From positions 1 through 45,983 of the forward strand of contig JASHRF010000001.1 of assembly GCA_030037545.1 (NCBI GenBank): DNA of 45,983 nt. The letters are read 5' to 3'. This DNA is from Acidobacteriaceae bacterium. GTDB lineage: Bacteria > Acidobacteriota > Terriglobia > Terriglobales > Acidobacteriaceae. Under the pieces are notes generated by a model. It had not been told where the DNA came from, ran no database searches, and worked only from the letters and a program-made list of their open reading frames with translations. The translations under genes and the position numbers were made by a program. This document shows positions 18,250-26,616 of this stretch, piece by piece. The first letter of the stretch is position 1. Each line of letters begins with the position of its first letter.

Positions 18250-19161
18250 CTACTGCATTTTGCTGAACAGGCTGTTCGAAGTCGACTCCAATTGCGCGAT
18301 CACGTCCTCAAGTGCCGTCTGCTGGGTCTCGTTTTGCGAAAGCTGCGTGGAAATCGTGGGCAGATCGGCCTGCATCAGGTCAGTCTGCGCCGTCGTCAAC
18401 TGCGTCTGCTCGTTGGTTGTCGCGGTGGAGGCCGCGCTCAGCTGGTTGATGGAGTTGTCGATGGTCACGCGCTGCTGCGAAACGTAGTTCAAGGCCGTGC
18501 TCAGCGCTTCCGTGTCGCTCGCCGCCTGCTGCGTATTCACGGTCCCGCCCGAATAGTCGGCCACCAGCGCGTTCAGCGCGCCGAACACGCTGTTTTCGCC
18601 CGCGCCCAGAAAAATCTGGTCGCCGGGCACGTTCAGTTGAATCTGCTGTCCGTTGGGTAATTCCAGGTAATTCACATCCTCATCGCCGTTGTAGCTGGTT
18701 ACATCTGGCGAGGCGCCCGTGGAGGTGCTGAAAGGCGCCGTCGAAACCTGACCGCCCGCGAAGATGTACTGCCCCTGATAGCTGGTATTGGCCAGCGATT
18801 GCACTTCGTCGAGAATACCGGCAATCTGGTTTCCTACCGACTGCACGTCGCTCGAGCTCATGGTGCCGTTATTAGCGCTGGTGGCCAGGGAGATGGCCTG
18901 CGTCAGCTCCGACACTACGCTGCCCAGCGCCGAATCCGCGACCTGCAACTGGTCCGTCACCAGGCTCGCGCTCTGCGTAAACGAATCGTCCTGCTGAATC
19001 TGGTTGAGCAGGAGCACATTCTCGCCCGCGCCCACCGGGTTTTGGCTCAACGAAGTGATGCTCACGCCGCTCGACAACTCGGAGCTCAGTTGCTGCTCAT
19101 TCGCTTGCGTCTGGTCGAGCGAACTCACCAGATTCGTAATATACGTCGGATCCACCTGCAT
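18250..19161 (-). CDS. flgL: Flagellar hook-associated protein 3 (FlgL)
   Basis: Junction protein between hook and filament, exported by the flagellar type III system. The 303-residue product has the flagellin-like N-terminal helix (MQVDPTYITNLVSSLDQTQANE, written here with both ends only approximate), LSSGVSITSLSQNPVGAGE, and the helical C-terminus ending LESTSNSLFSKMQ. The centre has YQGQYIFAGGQVSTAPF, typical of FlgL. Start at 19161 with AGGAG eight bases before. Last gene of the flagellar cluster on this strand, 99 bases after flgK. Confidence 0.93.
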   Translation of the reverse strand: MQVDPTYITNLVSSLDQTQANEQQLSSELSSGVSITSLSQNPVGAGENVLLLNQIQQDDSFTQSASLVTDQLQVADSALGSVVSELTQAISLATSANNGTMSSSDVQSVGNQIAGILDEVQSLANTSYQGQYIFAGGQVSTAPFSTSTGASPDVTSYNGDEDVNYLELPNGQQIQLNVPGDQIFLGAGENSVFGALNALVADYSGGTVNTQQAASDTEALSTALNYVSQQRVTIDNSINQLSAASTATTNEQTQLTTAQTDLMQADLPTISTQLSQNETQQTALEDVIAQLESTSNSLFSKMQ

Positions 19162-19260
19162 CGCGCGTGCTCCTAGCTGCTCTCTCTTAGCTTTGCCTCC
19201 CTGGCAGTTCAAGGCGCAGAAGCCAACTCCGCACCCGCACGATCAAGCCAAAAGCCGTCT

Positions 19261-21372
19261 TTACGACACGGATGTTTCCACGCCCAGGTTCAATGCCGAG
19301 GCCATGATGGCGTTCAGGATGGTGAACACCTGCGAAGCAGCCTGGTAGCTGGTCTCGAGCGTCGACAGGGCTGACGCCTCGTCGTTCAGGTTCACCTCCG
19401 AGTCCGCGTTGAACTGCGTCTGCAACTGCGTCACGGAAGCCTCCTGCGCTGTATTTTCGGTCTGCACCTCGGATACCGTCGAGCCCAGAGTGGAAACAAA
19501 ATTGGAATAAAAATCGATCGGCGATTCGCTGACGCCCGCCGACCCGTTCTGGCTCGCCGTCGTCTGCGCCGAGGCGGCTGCCGTTTGTGTGATCCGGGGC
19601 GCGCCGTTTGCCCCATACGGGTCCCAGTCCAGATTGAGCGCGGAGGCGCCATCGGAGAGCCCCGAAAACGTAATCCCCGTCAGGTTCGCGGCTGGACTGG
19701 TTAAATTGCCGGCTGTATCGAACGTCAGCGTGCCGCTGGCGTTGGTGGCCACCGGATCTGCAATCACGTTTCCGCTGGTAGCCGTAGCCCCGGAGATCGT
19801 CAACACGCCATCGTTGTTGCTTACCGTAACCCCCGTAATCCCGGCAGCGGCAATGGCGCTGTTCAGCGCGGCTACGTACCCGGTAGTCGAGTTGCCCACT
19901 GCTTCCCCCGCAGTCACCGCCGGCGCGTCAATGGTCGCCGTTCCACCACTGGCCGTCACGCCGGTAATCGTCAGATCTGTCCCTGGGTCCACCGTCTCGC
20001 CGGAACCGAACGTATAACTCACCTGGCCGGCAACATTTGTATCCGCCGTGAGCGGGTCAGCCAGCGAAATCTGGTAGCCCCATTGCCCGCCACCTTCGTT
20101 GGTATACGTCACCGTGGCCTGGTAGCTTTGGCCCAACGAATCGTAGACCGTCACATCTCCCGTGACCGTGCCGCCCGTTGGCGTTGTCGAGCTCAGATTC
20201 TGGCTCATGCTGAAGGCGGTGGTCGCCGATGGAGCGATAAGGGCGCTATTGGCCAGATTCGCCATGGCAACCGCGTTGGAGTCGTCTCCAGTCCCGTCTC
20301 CCGCACCCGCCGCCGCAATCTGGTCGGGATCGGTCATCACCACGCTCATGGCTGCGGCGCTGCCCGCTACCTGCGTTGGCTCGTTGAAAATATCTCCACC
20401 CGCGTCTCCATCCAAATCCGTTCCGGAACTGTTCTGCGCGTTTACCGCCGTGGAAATTCCGTACGCCAACTGATCGAGCGCACTGAGTGCGTTGGGAACG
20501 TCTACGTTGATCGCCGTCAAATACCCTCCCAGTTCGCCGCCGCCGGTCTCAAGCTGGGAGGTAATATCGGTTCCACCGAGAAAGAAGTCCGTGTTGCCAT
20601 TCACGTTTCCCGTGGTCAACTGGTAGGTCTGCCCTTCCGAGACAAGCAGCTGACCTGAAGTCGTGGTGATCGATACGCCGTTGTTCCCGGTTGCGACCTG
20701 GTTGATCCCAATCAGTTGCGATAGCTGGCTTATGTCCTCCTGCTGCTGGTCCTCGAGGGTATCTGCGTTGCCGTCCGTCGAAGTGGATTGAATTTCTACG
20801 TTAAGCTGCGCAATGGCGCTGGTCAGCGAGTTCACCTGGCCGGCTACGCCCGCTGCCTGCTGATTCAGTGACGTGCTCTGTTCATTGAGGCTGTTCGCCG
20901 CGCTGGAAATGTCTCCGGCCAACGTCGATGCCGCCGACAACACCGCCTCGCGGTCCGAATCGTCGGTGGGATCTGCTTCCAGCGTCGAAAACGAATCGAA
21001 AAAATTCGTGATGTCGCTGCCGATGTCCCCGGCCGTCGAGCTCGAAGACGAGTCCGAATCGGGCGTGAACAAGGACTGAATGTTGTCGAGGGCCGTCAAT
21101 CGCGTGCTCGATGCCGACTCCAGTTGCTGCTGCTGGTCCAGCATCGCCTGCAGCACCTGGTTGACCTGCGAGGTTGAGCCCGTCTCCGTCACCCCTTCGC
21201 CCATCGAAACCCCGCCCACCGAGATGGGCGCGTTCTGGCTCCAGTCCGGCGTCTCCTCGGTATAACCCGGGGTATTGGCATTGGCCACGTTGTTGGCCAC
21301 CACATTCAGCGCCGCCTGGTCGGCGTCCAGCGCCCCCGAAATGATGCTGTACGCGGAGTTAATCGTCCCCAT
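19261..21372 (-). CDS. flgK: Flagellar hook-associated protein 1 (FlgK) carrying a FlgE-like domain
   Basis: First junction protein on the hook. At 703 residues it is clearly longer than common FlgK (about 500-550). The N-terminus is standard (MGTINSAYSIISGALDADQ, NNVANANTPGYTEE), as is the end (SYQAASQVFTILNAIMASAL). Between about residues 385 and 610 lies an extra block with VYDSLGQSYQATVTYT (from 409) and TFDTAGNLTSPAANLTGITF plus LNLDWDPYG (from about 549). These are segments I recognise from the FlaE/D2 domain of hook protein FlgE. The ATG at 21372 has a GGAGA site. It overlaps the end of the FlgN-like gene by 14 bases. Confidence 0.93.
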   Translation of the reverse strand: MGTINSAYSIISGALDADQAALNVVANNVANANTPGYTEETPDWSQNAPISVGGVSMGEGVTETGSTSQVNQVLQAMLDQQQQLESASSTRLTALDNIQSLFTPDSDSSSSSTAGDIGSDITNFFDSFSTLEADPTDDSDREAVLSAASTLAGDISSAANSLNEQSTSLNQQAAGVAGQVNSLTSAIAQLNVEIQSTSTDGNADTLEDQQQEDISQLSQLIGINQVATGNNGVSITTTSGQLLVSEGQTYQLTTGNVNGNTDFFLGGTDITSQLETGGGELGGYLTAINVDVPNALSALDQLAYGISTAVNAQNSSGTDLDGDAGGDIFNEPTQVAGSAAAMSVVMTDPDQIAAAGAGDGTGDDSNAVAMANLANSALIAPSATTAFSMSQNLSSTTPTGGTVTGDVTVYDSLGQSYQATVTYTNEGGGQWGYQISLADPLTADTNVAGQVSYTFGSGETVDPGTDLTITGVTASGGTATIDAPAVTAGEAVGNSTTGYVAALNSAIAAAGITGVTVSNNDGVLTISGATATSGNVIADPVATNASGTLTFDTAGNLTSPAANLTGITFSGLSDGASALNLDWDPYGANGAPRITQTAAASAQTTASQNGSAGVSESPIDFYSNFVSTLGSTVSEVQTENTAQEASVTQLQTQFNADSEVNLNDEASALSTLETSYQAASQVFTILNAIMASALNLGVETSVS

Positions 21373-21712
21373 CTTCAGTCTCCGTGACGCTCCAGGCGAC
21401 CGCCGCAGAGGGCTCACTGTATTCGAGGCGCCCCATGCGCAGCTCGCGCAGCCGCTTCATCACCCGGATATTGGCGCGTGTGGCCTCCAGCACCCGCCCC
21501 AGCACCGCCATTTCTCCCACCGCTGCGCGCGCTTCGTCGGCGAGAAGCGCGCGCTCCTCTGCGCTCATGGGTGCGATCTCTCCGCTCAACGCCCGGCAAG
21601 AAGCGGCGAGCTCCTCCAGCCGCGCCGCGTCCAGCCGTGCCAGCGCGTGCGAAGCCTCTGCCACCAGCGCCTTGAGCTCCGGCCGCACCACCCGACCTGC
21701 ATTCCCGCCCAT
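21359..21712 (-). CDS. FlgN-like flagellar export chaperone (tentative)
   Basis: A 117-residue, almost wholly helical, Ala/Glu/Arg-rich protein between flgM and flgK. FlgN, the chaperone for FlgK and FlgL, is small, helical and found exactly here. Helices include LKALVAEASHALARLDAARL and RVLEATRANIRVMKRL. The sequence similarity is weak, so the name rests mainly on position and character. The ATG at 21712 has AGGA six bases upstream. It overlaps flgK by 14 bases, which suits co-translation of chaperone and client. Confidence 0.7.
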   Translation of the reverse strand: MGGNAGRVVRPELKALVAEASHALARLDAARLEELAASCRALSGEIAPMSAEERALLADEARAAVGEMAVLGRVLEATRANIRVMKRLRELRMGRLEYSEPSAAVAWSVTETEDGDD

Positions 21713-21751
21713 CAAGCGTCCTGTCCTCCCCAAAAAACATCCCTGCGGCCA

Positions 21752-22039
21752 CTACTCGCCGAGCATGGCGCCGATGAGGTTCGACGCCACCGCCGACGCC
21801 GGCACACTGTAAGTCCCGCTGGCCAGCGCCGCCTGAATCAAAGCCACTTTGTCAGCGCGCACTCCGTCGTCGCCCGCGGTTTGCGCCACCTCGCTGGCCG
21901 CGTTGCTCAGGGTGGCGCTATCGGCGCTGAACGTGCCGCCCGACGGAGCCGCACTGGTGTTGGTCTGCGGGACAGTCGGCGTAGAGCCATTCACCCCCAG
22001 CAGCGATTTCAACCCTTCGAGGCTGTTCCGGATCTCCAT
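21752..22039 (-). CDS. flgM: Anti-sigma-28 factor FlgM
   Basis: Negative regulator that holds FliA until the hook is complete and is then exported. The 95-residue product has a disordered Ser/Thr/Pro-rich N-terminus. Its typical C-terminal FliA-binding helices are present: DSATLSNAASEVAQ, RADKVALIQAALASGTYSV and ASAVASNLIGAML. Its target FliA is encoded 8 kb upstream in the same cluster. Confidence 0.9.
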   Translation of the reverse strand: MEIRNSLEGLKSLLGVNGSTPTVPQTNTSAAPSGGTFSADSATLSNAASEVAQTAGDDGVRADKVALIQAALASGTYSVPASAVASNLIGAMLGE

Positions 22040-22088
22040 ACAAATTGCTCCTTGCCTATCCCATCGGCCTCTTTAACCATCACTTTAG

Positions 22089-22424
22089 TCATTCGGAACT
22101 TCTCACAACGGTATCGCCGTGCGGATTTCCAGTTACTTTTCCGGTATGGCCCCCATTCCCGGAATGGGATAGATCGCGAATGATGCGGTCGGCAATCCCG
22201 AAACCGCCCTGCTGGCTGAGCGCCTGGCCCAATGCTTCAGAGGCAAACTCCCCCAACGCGCCGCTGGAGCCCGATTCATCGTCGTCACCGGTCAGCGCAT
22301 CGCGGCCGGTCATGGGCTGGAGCAGCTCCTTCATCATCTGCCCCTCGAACTCGTGCGCCGCGCTTACCAGCCGTGGCGACGGCGCAACACCGGCCGTCCC
22401 CGCATCGATCCTGCCCACCTGCAT
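22089..22424 (-). CDS. flgJ: Rod-binding protein FlgJ, N-terminal domain only
   Basis: A 111-residue rod-assembly protein. It has SAAHEFEGQMMKELLQPM and FASEALGQALSQQGGFGIAD, the signature of the FlgJ rod-binding domain. The muramidase domain of enterobacterial FlgJ (about 150 further residues) is absent, so wall opening must come from another protein. It lies 49 bases upstream of flgM and 51 bases downstream of flgI. Confidence 0.9.
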   Translation of the reverse strand: MQVGRIDAGTAGVAPSPRLVSAAHEFEGQMMKELLQPMTGRDALTGDDDESGSSGALGEFASEALGQALSQQGGFGIADRIIRDLSHSGNGGHTGKVTGNPHGDTVVRSSE

Positions 22425-22440
22425 AGCCGTCCTCGTCTTC

Positions 22441-22472
22441 TTCGTCCCTTGTCCCTTTGTCCCTCGGTCTCT
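22441..22472. repeat. GTCCCTT-type degenerate tandem repeat, flgI-flgJ junction
   Basis: Four imperfect GTCCCTTT/GTCCCTCG-like units fill the 51-base gap between flgI and flgJ. The same unit type occurs at 23659-23692 and 25820-25872. Confidence 0.6.
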
Positions 22473-22475
22473 GCT

Positions 22476-23651
22476 TCACAGCACTTCCAGGTCCGCCTCC
22501 AGCGCGCCGGCCTCTTTCATGGCCTGCAAGATCGAAATTACGTCGCGCGCGCCCGCGCCGGTGGCCTGCAGCGCCTGAACGAGATCCTCAACCGTGGCGC
22601 CTTCCTTCAGGTCGATGCGGTTTACCGGCTTGTCCTGGGCCTCGACCGTGGTCTGCTGCACCACCTGCGTCGTTCCCGCCGACTGGGCGTTGGGCTGCGA
22701 GACCTCGACCCGCGAGATCACGTTCACGCTCAATCCGCCATGCAAAATCGAAACCGGCAGCAGCCGCACCGTGCCCCCAATTACCACCGTCCCGGTGCGC
22801 TCGTTCACCACTACGCGCGCGCGCGGGAAGGTATCGATCTCAATGCCTTCCACCTTATCGAGCAGGGCAGCGACGTCCTCGCCCTGGGCGACGGAAATTT
22901 CTACGCGGCGGCTGTCGATGACCCGGGCGCGCCGGCCATTCAAGGCCTGATCGATGGCCGCGGCCATCCGTTCCGCGGTGTGAAAATCGGCGTCGTTCAA
23001 TACCACGATGACGGTGTGCATCTGCTTCAGATCGAAGGGCACGGAGCGTTCCACCAACGCGCCCCCCGGGATCCGTCCCGTGGTGGGGTGGTTCATCTGC
23101 TTCGAGTTCCCCGCCGCCACCGCGATATAGCCGCCCAGCACCAGCGCCCCCTGCGCCTGCGCGTAAATCTGCCCATCGGGTCCATAGAGCGGCGTCATCA
23201 GCAGGATTCCACCCTCAATCGAGCGGGCATCGCCGGCTGATGAGACCGTAACGTCCAGCTTGTAGCCCGGGCTGGTAAAGGGAGGCAGCGTAGCCACCAC
23301 AAACACCGCTGCCATATTCTTGACTTGCATGTTGCTGGCGCTCTGCGCTCCGGTCTGGGGCACCGTGACTCCCAACCGCTCCAACGCCGAGACCAGCGTC
23401 TGAGCCGGAAACACCGTCTGCTGGCTGTCGCCGGTGCCCCGCAGCCCCACCACCAGCCCGTAACCGACCAGCTGGTTGTCGCGGATGCCTTCGATGGCCG
23501 CCACATCCTTGATCCGCGCCCGTTCGGCATTTTGCTGAGCCGGCAACACGCCCGCCGCCAGAGTCCAGGCAGCCGTCAACGCCACCACGATCCGCGATAC
23601 AAGGTCCGGCTTCAGACTTTTCCTGCCGGAATTTGAGTTCCTGATCGACAC
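22476..23651 (-). CDS. flgI: Flagellar P-ring protein FlgI
   Basis: Periplasmic ring around the rod in the peptidoglycan layer. The 391-residue product has a signal peptide (about residues 18-38, SRIVVALTAAWTLAAGVLPAQ). Family segments are RIKDVAAIEGIRDNQLVGYG, VGLRGTGDSQ, NMAAVFVVATLPPF, TPLYGPDGQIYAQAQG, and a conserved end DLVQALQATGAGARDVISIL. I prefer the GTG at 23651, with GAGGG nine bases before. A TTG two codons earlier is too close to that site. It follows flgH after 48 bases. Confidence 0.95.
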   Translation of the reverse strand: MSIRNSNSGRKSLKPDLVSRIVVALTAAWTLAAGVLPAQQNAERARIKDVAAIEGIRDNQLVGYGLVVGLRGTGDSQQTVFPAQTLVSALERLGVTVPQTGAQSASNMQVKNMAAVFVVATLPPFTSPGYKLDVTVSSAGDARSIEGGILLMTPLYGPDGQIYAQAQGALVLGGYIAVAAGNSKQMNHPTTGRIPGGALVERSVPFDLKQMHTVIVVLNDADFHTAERMAAAIDQALNGRRARVIDSRRVEISVAQGEDVAALLDKVEGIEIDTFPRARVVVNERTGTVVIGGTVRLLPVSILHGGLSVNVISRVEVSQPNAQSAGTTQVVQQTTVEAQDKPVNRIDLKEGATVEDLVQALQATGAGARDVISILQAMKEAGALEADLEVL

Positions 23652-23658
23652 GCGCAAG

Positions 23659-23692
23659 GTCCCTCAGCCCTTGAGTCCCTTAGTCCTTCAGC
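23659..23692. repeat. GTCCCTT-type degenerate tandem repeat, flgH-flgI junction
   Basis: Units GTCCCTCA, GCCCTTGA, GTCCCTTA and GTCCTTCA run back to back in the gap between flgH and flgI. On the flagellar strand the repeat also supplies the GAGGG-type ribosome site of flgI, so it may have a translational role. Confidence 0.6.
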
Positions 23693-23699
23693 CGCTGCC

Positions 23700-24422
23700 C
23701 TAAAACACCAGCAGTTTCTCCAAGAACCGCACCACCGGGTTCTGGCGGTAGGTGGAGTCGTTCACAATTCCCTTGCCCGTCACTTCCAGTTCCAGATCGG
23801 TCATGGCCGTGGACTGCACCTGATTCTGGGCGTTCACATCCTCGGGGCGCACCAGCCCGCGCAGTTGAATGAGTTGCGTCTGCTGCGAAAACGTCAGTTG
23901 CCGCGTGGCCTGCACCACCAGCATGCCGTTGGGCAGCACATCCACCACCTCGGCCCCGAACGTGGTGGTCAGGCTGGAGTCGGTCGTGCTTTGTCCCTGC
24001 GCCGTCAACCCCGAAGCAGCACTGGCGCCGAGCAGGTTCTGCATGTTGTTTCCAGCCTTGAGCGCGCCGAGCAGCGCCGTCAGGCCGGAGCTGGCACTCG
24101 ACGCTCGCGAATTTTGCACCTGCCCGTCGGTCGAGGCCATCAGGCTCTCGCTCACCACGATCATCACCACGTCGTGCAGCCGGAAGGCCTTCACGTCCGT
24201 GCCCAGGCGAACCAGCTGGCCCGCAGGGGTCCAGAGCGAGCCTGGCGTGCGCACCTCCGCCGCCTGCTGCGCGCGCACCCGCTCGATGTAGGCGCGCAAA
24301 GCGGCCTGCGGCGGCGTAGCTTTGGCCGGAGTCGTGGCCGTGCTGCTTTTCTTGGCCGCCGCCACAACCGGCATCGCCAGCAGCAGGGCCAGCGCCAACA
24401 TCTCCCGCCTCAGCCGCTTCAT
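23700..24422 (-). CDS. flgH: Flagellar L-ring protein FlgH, lacking a lipobox
   Basis: Outer-membrane ring of the basal body. The 240-residue product shows FRLHDVVMIVVSESLMAS, a low-complexity middle, TFGAEVVDVLPNGMLVVQATRQ, LIQLRGLVRPEDVNAQNQVQ and GKGIVNDSTYRQNPVVRFLE, all typical of FlgH. FlgH is normally a lipoprotein with an LxGC lipobox. Here the signal peptide is LALALLLAMPVVAAAKKSS and no cysteine exists in the N-terminal region. Start at 24422, coupled by an ATGA overlap to flgA; a frame to 24449 lies inside flgA. Confidence 0.94.
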   Translation of the reverse strand: MKRLRREMLALALLLAMPVVAAAKKSSTATTPAKATPPQAALRAYIERVRAQQAAEVRTPGSLWTPAGQLVRLGTDVKAFRLHDVVMIVVSESLMASTDGQVQNSRASSASSGLTALLGALKAGNNMQNLLGASAASGLTAQGQSTTDSSLTTTFGAEVVDVLPNGMLVVQATRQLTFSQQTQLIQLRGLVRPEDVNAQNQVQSTAMTDLELEVTGKGIVNDSTYRQNPVVRFLEKLLVF

Positions 24423-24895
24423 GGTCTCTCCCCAACCTCGGGCAACCACTCCGCTCTGCCCGGCCCGCGTGCGACCGCTTCCAAAACCCTACCGCCAATC
24501 TTCAAGCGAACCCGCAGTCTGTCGCCGGCCGCCGCCGGCGCCAGCGCCACCGCCTCCAGTTCGGCGTCCATCACCGCCGTGTGCGCCACCAGCAGGATCC
24601 GGTCGCCGGGACGGATCGTGTTTTCTGCCGGAGCCGCGGACGCCGTCCCCGAACGCGCCGCGGCTATGCCGCCGGGCCATACCATGACCAGCCGCCCCGG
24701 ACCCCCGGGACGCGTCCCGTACCGCTCCAGCAGCCAACGCGCGCCGGTGGCAGGATCGTCGATCTCGCGCACCATTTCGTTCGGCGGCTGCGCGCCCGCC
24801 AGGGGAGCCGCAGCGCTGTTGCCGGCGCTCTGCGCCGCCAAGCCGCTCACGCCCAGGAACACCATGGCCACGCCCGCACTGCGCGAATGCCGCAT
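24419..24895 (-). CDS. flgA: Flagellar P-ring assembly protein FlgA-like (short)
   Basis: Periplasmic chaperone for P-ring assembly. A 158-residue protein with a signal peptide (SRSAGVAMVFLGVSGLAAQS). The C-terminal SAF-like part has TIRPGDRILLVAHTAVMD, LRVRLKIGGRVLEAVARGPG. It is shorter than common FlgA (about 220), lacking most of the N-terminal part. Position between flgG and flgH supports the name. The ATG at 24895 has a GGGGAGG site. An ATG at 24937 overlapping the flgG stop (TGATG) is the alternative, adding 14 residues. Confidence 0.8.
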   Translation of the reverse strand: MRHSRSAGVAMVFLGVSGLAAQSAGNSAAAPLAGAQPPNEMVREIDDPATGARWLLERYGTRPGGPGRLVMVWPGGIAAARSGTASAAPAENTIRPGDRILLVAHTAVMDAELEAVALAPAAAGDRLRVRLKIGGRVLEAVARGPGRAEWLPEVGERP

Positions 24896-24936
24896 TCCGC
24901 CTCCCCGGTGAAGGAACTTCAAGCGACGCTGAAGCA

Positions 24937-25725
24937 TCAGTGCGTCATGTTATTGACTTGCGAGTACATGTCGTCTGCCGCCTTGATCACCTTGGAGTTC
25001 GCCTCGTAGGCCCTCTGGGCCAGCACCATCTGCACGAACTCGGTGACCACGTCCACATTCGAGTTCTCCAGGTACCCCTGCTGCAGTGTGCCCAGGCCCT
25101 CCGATCCGCCCGGGTTGCCCAGCACCGGGTCGCCGGAGCTGAGAGTGGCCTGCAGGAGGTTATTGCCCATGAGCTGGAGCCCGCCCGGGTTGGGGAAGGT
25201 GGCCAGTTGGATTTGCCCCAGTTGCGAAGGGTTCTGCTGGCCGGCCAAGGTTGCATTCACCACGCCGTATTGCGTGATGGTCACCGCGGTTGCATTGGGC
25301 GGAATGGTGATGGTGGGAATCAGCGGGTCGCCGTCCGTGGTCACCATGGTGCCCTGGTTGTTCAACTGGAACTGGCCGGCGCGCGTGTAGGCGACCGTCC
25401 CATCGGGCCGCTGCACCTGGAAAAACCCCGAGCCCTGAATCGCCAGGTCCAGCGGGTTGTCGGTCTCATTCAGCTCGCCCTGGGTATTGATCACCTCGGT
25501 GGCCGCCGACTTGGTGCCCAGCCCGATCTGCAATCCCGCCGAAACCGTATTCTGGCTCTCGGCCGCGCCCGGCGTCACCAGGTTCTGGTAGACCATGTCT
25601 TGAAACTGCAGCCGCAGCTGGCGAAAACCCGTGGTCGACGAGTTGGCCAGGTTGTTGGCGATGGTATCCAGGTTCAACTGCTGTGCGCTCATGCCGCTGG
25701 CGGCGGTGTACATGGCTTGAATCAT
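24937..25725 (-). CDS. flgG: Flagellar distal rod protein FlgG
   Basis: Distal rod subunit. The 262-residue product is standard length: MIQAMYTAASGMSAQQLNLD, NNLANSSTTGFR, NPLDLAIQGSGFFQVQRPDG, YTRAGQFQLNNQGTMVTTDG, and the terminal helix FVQMVLAQRAYEANSKVIKA with DDMYSQVNNM. The stop overlaps the alternative flgA start (TGATG). flgF lies upstream after a 153-base repeat-bearing gap. Confidence 0.97.
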   Translation of the reverse strand: MIQAMYTAASGMSAQQLNLDTIANNLANSSTTGFRQLRLQFQDMVYQNLVTPGAAESQNTVSAGLQIGLGTKSAATEVINTQGELNETDNPLDLAIQGSGFFQVQRPDGTVAYTRAGQFQLNNQGTMVTTDGDPLIPTITIPPNATAVTITQYGVVNATLAGQQNPSQLGQIQLATFPNPGGLQLMGNNLLQATLSSGDPVLGNPGGSEGLGTLQQGYLENSNVDVVTEFVQMVLAQRAYEANSKVIKAADDMYSQVNNMTH

Positions 25726-25819
25726 GATGGCTCCAGTTCAGGGTTCTCAGTTCACAGTTCTCAGTTGCCAATCCATAGTCCTCTGCTGTCAGGTTGCAGC
25801 TCTCAATCCCCGCTTGCCT

Positions 25820-25872
25820 GGTCCCTTGTTCCTTGTTCCCTCAGTCCCTTAGTCCCTTAGTCCCTTGGTCCC
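25820..25872. repeat. GTCCCTTAG-type tandem repeat, flgF-flgG junction
   Basis: Six or more imperfect units (GTCCCTTGTT, CCTTGTT, CCCTCA, GTCCCTTA twice, GTCCCTTGG) run in tandem upstream of flgG. A second repeat type, TTCTCAGTTCACAG-like, lies at about 25738-25770. Together they make up most of the 153-base flgF-flgG gap. On the flagellar strand the unit reads GGGACTAA. Confidence 0.65.
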
Positions 25873-25878
25873 CGCCTT

Positions 25879-26616
25879 TTACACCTTGGGCAGATCCTCG
25901 GCAGCAAACTTGTTGAACTCGGTATGAAAAACGGTCAGTGCCTTCTGCATCATCTCGGCTTCGCGCTGCATCATGACTAGATTCAGCGAGGCCTGGATCA
26001 CATCCTGGTTGGCGGATTCGATGGCGCCCTGGCGCACAGCCGCGCCTTGGGCCGCAACAGCCTTCCCTCCCGCGGGCGCCACGTAACGGTTGGCGCCCTC
26101 CGGCGTCAGATCTGTTCCCGGCGGGAAGGTGAAGACGCCCACCGTGGACGCCACTCCGCCGTCCACCGAGATGGCGCCGTCCGCGCCCACTGAAACCTCG
26201 CCTGGCGGAATCGCGACCGGCTTCCCGGAGTTCGACATCACCGGCTCACCGGCGGCCGTCACCAGTTGTCCATTGGACGCGCGGTGGAAACTCCCATCCC
26301 GCGTATAGCGGGGCCCGTTTGCCGTCTGCACCATAAAGAAGCCCTGGCCCTCGACGGCCAGATCCAGCGGATTGCCGGTCTCCTGCAACTGGCCTTGCTC
26401 GAGGCTGATCCGGTCACCACCCAGCAGTCCGTAGTTGTTAACCGTCTCGCCCAGCTGGGAGTCAAGGGCATCTGGCCCCAGCAGCACGGCGCGGAAGAAC
26501 TCGCGCTCCGCACGATAGCCCGGCGTCTGGGCATTGGCCAGATTCGCGGCGGCAGTGTCCAGCGCCTGGGTCCGCGCCACCAGCCCGGTCATCGCCGCGT
26601 AATATCCGCTGTCCAT
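25879..26616 (-). CDS. flgF: Flagellar proximal rod protein FlgF
   Basis: Rod protein of the FlgF/FlgG family. The 245-residue product has MDSGYYAAMTGLVARTQALD, NLANAQTPGYRAEREFFR, NPLDLAVEGQGFFMVQTANG, YTRDGSFHRASNGQLVTAAG, and the end MMQREAEMMQKALTVFHTEF. Start at 26616 with a GGAGA site; the longer frame to 26670 has no family match. A 192-base gap separates it from the MshEN-like gene, and I see no clear promoter or sigma-28 box in it. Confidence 0.94.
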   Translation of the reverse strand: MDSGYYAAMTGLVARTQALDTAAANLANAQTPGYRAEREFFRAVLLGPDALDSQLGETVNNYGLLGGDRISLEQGQLQETGNPLDLAVEGQGFFMVQTANGPRYTRDGSFHRASNGQLVTAAGEPVMSNSGKPVAIPPGEVSVGADGAISVDGGVASTVGVFTFPPGTDLTPEGANRYVAPAGGKAVAAQGAAVRQGAIESANQDVIQASLNLVMMQREAEMMQKALTVFHTEFNKFAAEDLPKV

